A DNA stretch of 64,000 nucleotides from positions 682,001-746,000 of the forward strand of contig JAWKNO010000001.1 in the NCBI GenBank assembly GCA_041391665.1, written 5' to 3'. The DNA comes from Bacteroidia bacterium (lineage in GTDB: Bacteria; Bacteroidota; Bacteroidia; J057). Both the position numbers and the translations under genes were made by a program. The stretch's first letter is position 1. Each line of letters begins with the position of its first letter. Below the pieces are notes generated by a model that saw only the letters and a program-made list of their open reading frames with translations, made no database searches and was not told the DNA's origin. Below, piece after piece: positions 60,217 to 64,000 of this stretch.

Positions 60217-60843
60217 ATGGCTAGGTTATTCCCAATGTTTCCGCTGAATCTCGTCGTATTTCCCGGCGAAAGACTTCGGCTTCATATTTTTGAACCGAGG
60301 TACCGTCAGCTCATAGGTGAATGCCTGGCAGAAGAAAAGACTTTTGGTATCCCCACGATCATCGACAAAAAGCTGATGGGAATGGGCACGGAAGTGAAAA
60401 TCATCAGTCTCGATAAAAAGTACGGCGGTGGGGAAATGGATATTAGTACAGAAGGTCTCCGGCGTCTGGAAGTCAAATCTTTCTATGAAAAAGCGCCAGA
60501 TAAGCTATACTCTTCTGCTGAGATAGAATGGCTGGAGACAGAGGAGGTTTTTGATGAAACCCTTCGGCAGGAAGTGAAAAAATTGTTATCAAAACTTCAC
60601 TACGCCCTTGGAATCTCCAAGAAGCTTTCAGATAGCAGGTTCCTGACCTATGAAATGGCTCATCATGTGGGATTTTCAATCAATCAGGAATACGAATTGC
60701 TCACTATCAATACAGAAGCAGACCGGCTAAAATTTTTCAAACGACATCTGGAAACCATTTTGCCCGTCGTAATGGAAACAGAACGCCTGAAGGCCCGCGC
60801 AAAACTCAATGGTCATTACAAAAATGTAATTCCGCCAAAATGA
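60217..60843 (+). CDS. LON-protease N-terminal-domain protein
   Basis: Stand-alone LON substrate-binding domain of about 208 residues. MARLFPMFPLNLVVFPGERLRLHIFEPRYRQLIGECL is the family signature (LPLFPL..V.fPg..l.L.iFE.RY..mi), and the upstream 13 residues of the open frame (hydrophobic) are left out since they do not fit the family. KKYGGGEMDISTEGLRRLEVKSF matches the second block. No ATPase or protease part. The stop overlaps the next ATG (ATGA). Confidence 0.85.
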   Translation: MARLFPMFPLNLVVFPGERLRLHIFEPRYRQLIGECLAEEKTFGIPTIIDKKLMGMGTEVKIISLDKKYGGGEMDISTEGLRRLEVKSFYEKAPDKLYSSAEIEWLETEEVFDETLRQEVKKLLSKLHYALGISKKLSDSRFLTYEMAHHVGFSINQEYELLTINTEADRLKFFKRHLETILPVVMETERLKARAKLNGHYKNVIPPK

Positions 60844-61898
60844 ATCTCAACATTCGCTACATAACCTATTTTTTCCTAATTGCTCTTCTCGCTATCGTCT
60901 CAGCCTGTGAAGTGCCGCAGGGGCAGGGTGGGAGCAGTGGGACAATTCCCGGTCTCGATCAGGAAACCGTGGGAAACTTCGTCGAAGGCTTTCAAAATGT
61001 ATCTACAGAGTTTAGAGAATTGGCCAAACCCAACAAAGTACAGGCATGGGTGGACAACCTGATTGTAAAAGCACAGCCGGGAGGCAAAGAAATGCCTCAG
61101 GTCGCAATCATGAAAGAAGGAGAGACCGCAGATTATCTCTACCAGCGTACGGTGCGAAAGTCTGAGTATCTCCTCCGGGGTCAGCGATATGTTGAGCCAT
61201 GGATACTCATACGCACCCAGGATGGTACGATGGGCTGGGTACATGAAGGAGGCGTGAGGTTTATCGGCGCCGATCTCAATAATCTTCTGTCCATTGGACA
61301 GAATACAAACCCCACAGCGCGGACGCGCTCGGCAGATCAACCAACCGAAACCACAAACCCTGCACAGGACCGCCAGGTAATCCCCGGACAACGTGTAGGC
61401 GCTATCCGCCTGAAAAGCAATGAGGCAGAGCTAATGGGGATATTCGGACCGGGAAATGTGGTGCCCGGTATTGTCGATATACCCAACGATCAGAAAGAAG
61501 CCTGTACGATCATCCTGGGAGGAACCCAGGATGAGTTGCGGATTACCTGGAAGGATGATTCGCATACGCAAATCAAGGCCGTCTACATCACCCAACCCAA
61601 TGCACGCTGGTTTACCCGTCAGGGACTCAGCAACGGTATCAGCCTGGCAGAACTTACAAAAGTCAACAAAGCACCTGTGAGTTTCTATGGCTTTGACTGG
61701 GGGTACAGTGGTACGATTAATTCTTGGAAAAATGGAACCCTGAATGCGTATGATAAATACTTTTATGTGGTATTGTCTCCACAAGCCCCTAAAAATCTGG
61801 TCAGTAAATATCAGGGAAATCAGGTGTTTTCTTCCAATGATGAAAACATCAACCTGCTAAATATCTATGTGAGCAGGGTGGTGGTTTATCTGGACTAA
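60840..61898 (+). CDS. Lipoprotein with SH3-like domain
   Basis: Lipobox IVSAC (residues 19-23) after FFLIALLAIV. Residues 66-140 (AWVDNLIVKAQPGGKEMPQVAIMKEGETADYLYQRT...YVEPWILIRTQDGTMGWVHEGGVRF) form a bacterial SH3-like domain, ending in the usual W-I-I-T-D-G-x-x-G-W-V-H. A polar linker rich in Thr/Pro follows, then a second domain from about 190 (GQRVGAIRLKSNEAELMGIFGPGNVVPG) that resembles small domains predicting calcium or cell-wall binding. Periplasmic side; function unknown. Coupled to the LON-domain gene and converging with the next by 4 bases. Confidence 0.75.
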   Translation: MNLNIRYITYFFLIALLAIVSACEVPQGQGGSSGTIPGLDQETVGNFVEGFQNVSTEFRELAKPNKVQAWVDNLIVKAQPGGKEMPQVAIMKEGETADYLYQRTVRKSEYLLRGQRYVEPWILIRTQDGTMGWVHEGGVRFIGADLNNLLSIGQNTNPTARTRSADQPTETTNPAQDRQVIPGQRVGAIRLKSNEAELMGIFGPGNVVPGIVDIPNDQKEACTIILGGTQDELRITWKDDSHTQIKAVYITQPNARWFTRQGLSNGISLAELTKVNKAPVSFYGFDWGYSGTINSWKNGTLNAYDKYFYVVLSPQAPKNLVSKYQGNQVFSSNDENINLLNIYVSRVVVYLD

Positions 61899-62944
61899 CG
61901 CAGCAATAACACAAGGGCAGTTAGCAGCACGATTACTGCGATAATGATACCGTGAATTTTGGCAGAGGATAATGGCTTTTCTCCGGCCACCCTGCCTGTC
62001 TGTCCGTTGATCAGATACTGAAAGGTTTTGCCTTTATATACATAAGTGACGATCCACAAAGGTACAAGCACATGGCGCAGTGTAAGCGCCTGCTTCTCCG
62101 TTGTGATCTTCATATTTTTGTTTTCATTGGTCTTTTTTAAACGGGTCAAAACATCTATACCCAGCTGCCCGTCGATCATCGCATCTGCGATCATAAAGGC
62201 ATCTTTTTCCGTACCCTGATACAATTCTGTAGTAAAAAGCCCCAGATAGTGCGAATCGTATTTTACAGCATCCCGGAAATTGTAATCTGCCACAATGGCC
62301 AAATGTCCCGGACTTCCTTTGGAAAGAGGGATGGATAGATCGCTGAAATGGCGCTCCAGGTAACCCGAAAAATTATCCCAGACCATTTTTTTCTGCTTTC
62401 CGTCATTTATCTCTATTCCTCCTTCTCCCTTCCATGTGGTGCGGGTAAATACATCAAAAAGAAAATAAGGGATAAATACTCCCCGAAGTTTATTCGCCTC
62501 GACAATCTCCCATATATCCTTGGGAAGCATAAGCGGGTACAGACTTTTGAGGTGATTGGTTAAGATTTTTTGGGCCGTCACCTCCGGAATCGTAAATGGG
62601 ATGATGCTAAATGGCTGAAGAACCTTCTCCTGTTGTTTGGAAGCGGTGAGTTCGCCTTTCCCACAAAATGGGCACGATTTCAGTGGCTCTTTTTTATAAG
62701 CTGCTACAATGGCCTTGCAGGAACCGCAGGTAAACTCATTAAGCTCTGCATCCATCCCTCTGACAAAATCGTCAATCCTGATATTGTCGGTGAGTCTCCT
62801 GTCAGGAACCTGATCGGTTTGCGCATTCAGAGGCCGGCTATATCCGCAATTTTTACAGGAAAGACTTTTGTTGCCGCCAGCATACAACATCTGCTGGCCG
62901 CATTCAGGACACTTTGCGTGTATAAACTGTAGCTGATTTGCCAA
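61895..62944 (-). CDS. Zinc-ribbon protein with C-terminal membrane helix (TFIIB-type ribbon family)
   Basis: 349 residues with two zinc ribbons: CPECGQQ...CKNCGYSRP (13-37) and CGSCK...CPFCGKGE (73-100). A conserved region PFSIIPFTIPEVTAQKILTNHLKSLYPLMLPKD follows, as in bacterial proteins annotated as TFIIB-type zinc ribbon or DNA helicase-like but with no helicase motifs. The middle contains WEGEGG-like TTWKGEGGIEINDGKQKKMVW. A single C-terminal helix (IHGIIIAVIVLLTALVLLL) anchors it, so it is a cytoplasm-facing tail-anchored protein. Function unknown. Confidence 0.75.
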   Translation of the reverse strand: MANQLQFIHAKCPECGQQMLYAGGNKSLSCKNCGYSRPLNAQTDQVPDRRLTDNIRIDDFVRGMDAELNEFTCGSCKAIVAAYKKEPLKSCPFCGKGELTASKQQEKVLQPFSIIPFTIPEVTAQKILTNHLKSLYPLMLPKDIWEIVEANKLRGVFIPYFLFDVFTRTTWKGEGGIEINDGKQKKMVWDNFSGYLERHFSDLSIPLSKGSPGHLAIVADYNFRDAVKYDSHYLGLFTTELYQGTEKDAFMIADAMIDGQLGIDVLTRLKKTNENKNMKITTEKQALTLRHVLVPLWIVTYVYKGKTFQYLINGQTGRVAGEKPLSSAKIHGIIIAVIVLLTALVLLLR

Positions 62945-62970
62945 TTCCTAAAAAATTCAAAGTCAAACAA

Positions 62971-64000
62971 TCAAAACTGATTTACCAGGCCTATATGGAT
63001 TTTCCCTCTTGCTGGCTGAAAAGCTATTCCTTCTACTCCCCCAATGGCATAAGTAATCGATATAATCCCCGCCTTTGTACCGTAATTCATTCCCAGACCA
63101 AAACCGGCGGGGTGCAGTACCCATCCGGCTTCATGGTTTTCCATATAAGCATAGTCCCCGAATATAAACATATAGGAATCACGTTCCAGTTGAAATCTGT
63201 ATTCAGCGGTAAAAAAACTATAAAAATCGGTGAAAAACTGATTTTCATTAAAGCCTCTGATACTGCGGCTGCCGCCAACCTGTAACTGGTCGTTGCGAAG
63301 GTAATTTTCCATACCCAGCCAGTACGTGTGATTGGCGAGATGAAGTACATTTCGGGGAAAAAAGGAGTAATACCATTTCACGCGAAAATTGATCTCCCGG
63401 GAAGGTTGTCTCAGATCAATACCTGTATAAATTTCGGGGTTTCTCCGGATAAGCAAAATATTCTCTCGTATCACTCTTCTTCCCAGGCCGAAGTCGAGCG
63501 ACGCAAAAGTCCCTTTTCCGGGGTTATACCGGTAATCCAGTTTTTCATATACCAGCCCCACACCCAGCATCTGGCGTTTGCCATCCAACTGGGCCGGATT
63601 GCCTTTCACGGTGTCGGCGATGGCTGCGTCCAGCAATCGCGAGTTTCGGGTATTAATATAAAACCTGGCGGCAAGGTAAGGCGACAATTCATAAAGGATG
63701 GAACCCTGGTAGTTGAGATTGAGAAAATCTTCTTCCTGCTTCAGTAGATCGAGCGATCCCTCAATTTTCAGCGGAATGCCAAACAGATAAGGTGCCATCG
63801 CCTTTGCCTCCACCTGCTGCGAGGTGGAAAGTAGTTTGTTGTACTTAAACGAAATCAACTCTCCCTGCCTGAAAGGACTTACCAGTACAATGTCCATCGT
63901 GCCGGTAAAAGATAATTTTTGGGTATTATCTGCCGGAGGTAATATCCCCAGCAAAACATCAAATCTGCCGGCCTGTTTTTTCTCAAGTGAAATATCCAGC
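62971..64000 (-). CDS. Omp85/BamA-TamA family outer-membrane protein (5' end outside window)
   Basis: Frame open to the last base of the window, so the N-terminal POTRA region lies beyond it. The visible ~343 residues are a beta-barrel: KLSFTGTMDIVLVSPFRQGELISFKYNKLL, SILYELSPYLAARFYINTRN, LGRRVIRENILLIRRN, and the loop motif GSRSIRGFNENQFFTDFYSFF, corresponding to the (V/I)RGF motif of Omp85 barrels. It ends GKIHIGLVNQF with a C-terminal phenylalanine, as required for barrel assembly. The family inserts or secretes outer-membrane and lipoprotein cargo; BamA itself is longer, so a TamA-like or other member is more likely. Confidence 0.82.
   Translation of the reverse strand, partial: LDISLEKKQAGRFDVLLGILPPADNTQKLSFTGTMDIVLVSPFRQGELISFKYNKLLSTSQQVEAKAMAPYLFGIPLKIEGSLDLLKQEEDFLNLNYQGSILYELSPYLAARFYINTRNSRLLDAAIADTVKGNPAQLDGKRQMLGVGLVYEKLDYRYNPGKGTFASLDFGLGRRVIRENILLIRRNPEIYTGIDLRQPSREINFRVKWYYSFFPRNVLHLANHTYWLGMENYLRNDQLQVGGSRSIRGFNENQFFTDFYSFFTAEYRFQLERDSYMFIFGDYAYMENHEAGWVLHPAGFGLGMNYGTKAGIISITYAIGGVEGIAFQPARGKIHIGLVNQF

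Noticed and set aside
1..64000. CRISPR arrays, rRNA, tRNA and intact insertion sequences
   Set aside because: No regularly spaced repeats, no RNA-gene signatures and no transposase-like protein were seen in the window.

Overview
The window comes from a member of the Bacteroidota, and class-level placement cannot be settled from the sequence alone. The evidence is: many lipoproteins with a short lipobox; start codons mostly without an AGGAGG Shine-Dalgarno; perfect TAnnTTTG (-7 type) promoter elements in front of several genes; GH92 and GH20-like glycosidases; RHS-core fragments; MbnP/MauG-type genes; and an F-type ATP synthase cluster (delta-alpha-gamma) ending after gamma, as in many Bacteroidota where beta/epsilon lie elsewhere. 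No rRNA, tRNA, CRISPR array or intact insertion sequence was seen.

Layout. 0-3 kb: end of the ATP synthase operon, closed by a strong terminator. 3-9 kb: an unusual set of degenerate enzymes: a membrane-anchored caspase-like protein that has lost its histidine, a divergently transcribed serpin, a TPR protein, gcvH, and a signal-peptide-bearing AAA+ remnant followed by a small membrane protein. 9-12.4 kb: a GDPD lipoprotein and a YfhO-type membrane protein. 12.6-17.5 kb: a minus-strand nucleotide-sugar operon (aminotransferase, ugd, UDP-xylose synthase, rfbC, rfbA). 17.7-23.7 kb: an outer-membrane barrel, a HepT/MntA toxin-antitoxin pair, Kdo transferase, ilvE, a ferredoxin-CDGSH fusion and a GH20-like protein.

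23.7-26.6 kb is an accessory island: a hairpin-rich segment without a gene, an orphan RHS C-terminal tip with a lipase-like Ser-Asp-His set and a tightly linked lipoprotein (candidate immunity protein), and a VapBC pair lying between two broken RHS-core fragments. Each fragment is interrupted by a short palindromic insertion. 26.6-33 kb: GH92 mannosidase, PHP-type phosphoesterase, a repeat lipoprotein and a DUF1703-type ATPase/nuclease. 33-39.9 kb: ddl with a row of three DnaA boxes upstream of its promoter, a thioesterase, DUF3592, M14 peptidase, PAS and TlpA proteins. 39.9-42.7 kb: sucA.

42.7-47.7 kb is a minus-strand cluster with two tandem MbnP/di-haem peroxidase pairs, a Cys/Met-rich outer-membrane protein and a small CNGKC protein, probably concerned with copper. 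48-49.9 kb: dxs. 50-56.6 kb: a TPR histidine kinase, two NarL-type regulators and an intact caspase-family protease. 56.6-64 kb: a beta-propeller protein, a GT-C membrane protein, a GNAT-like protein, a LON-domain protein, an SH3 lipoprotein, a zinc-ribbon protein and the barrel end of an Omp85 protein cut by the window edge.

The most distinctive signals are the caspase-like/serpin divergent pair, the exported degenerate AAA+ protein, the RHS toxin island with palindromic insertions, the duplicated MbnP/MbnH-type copper locus and the DnaA-box row before ddl.
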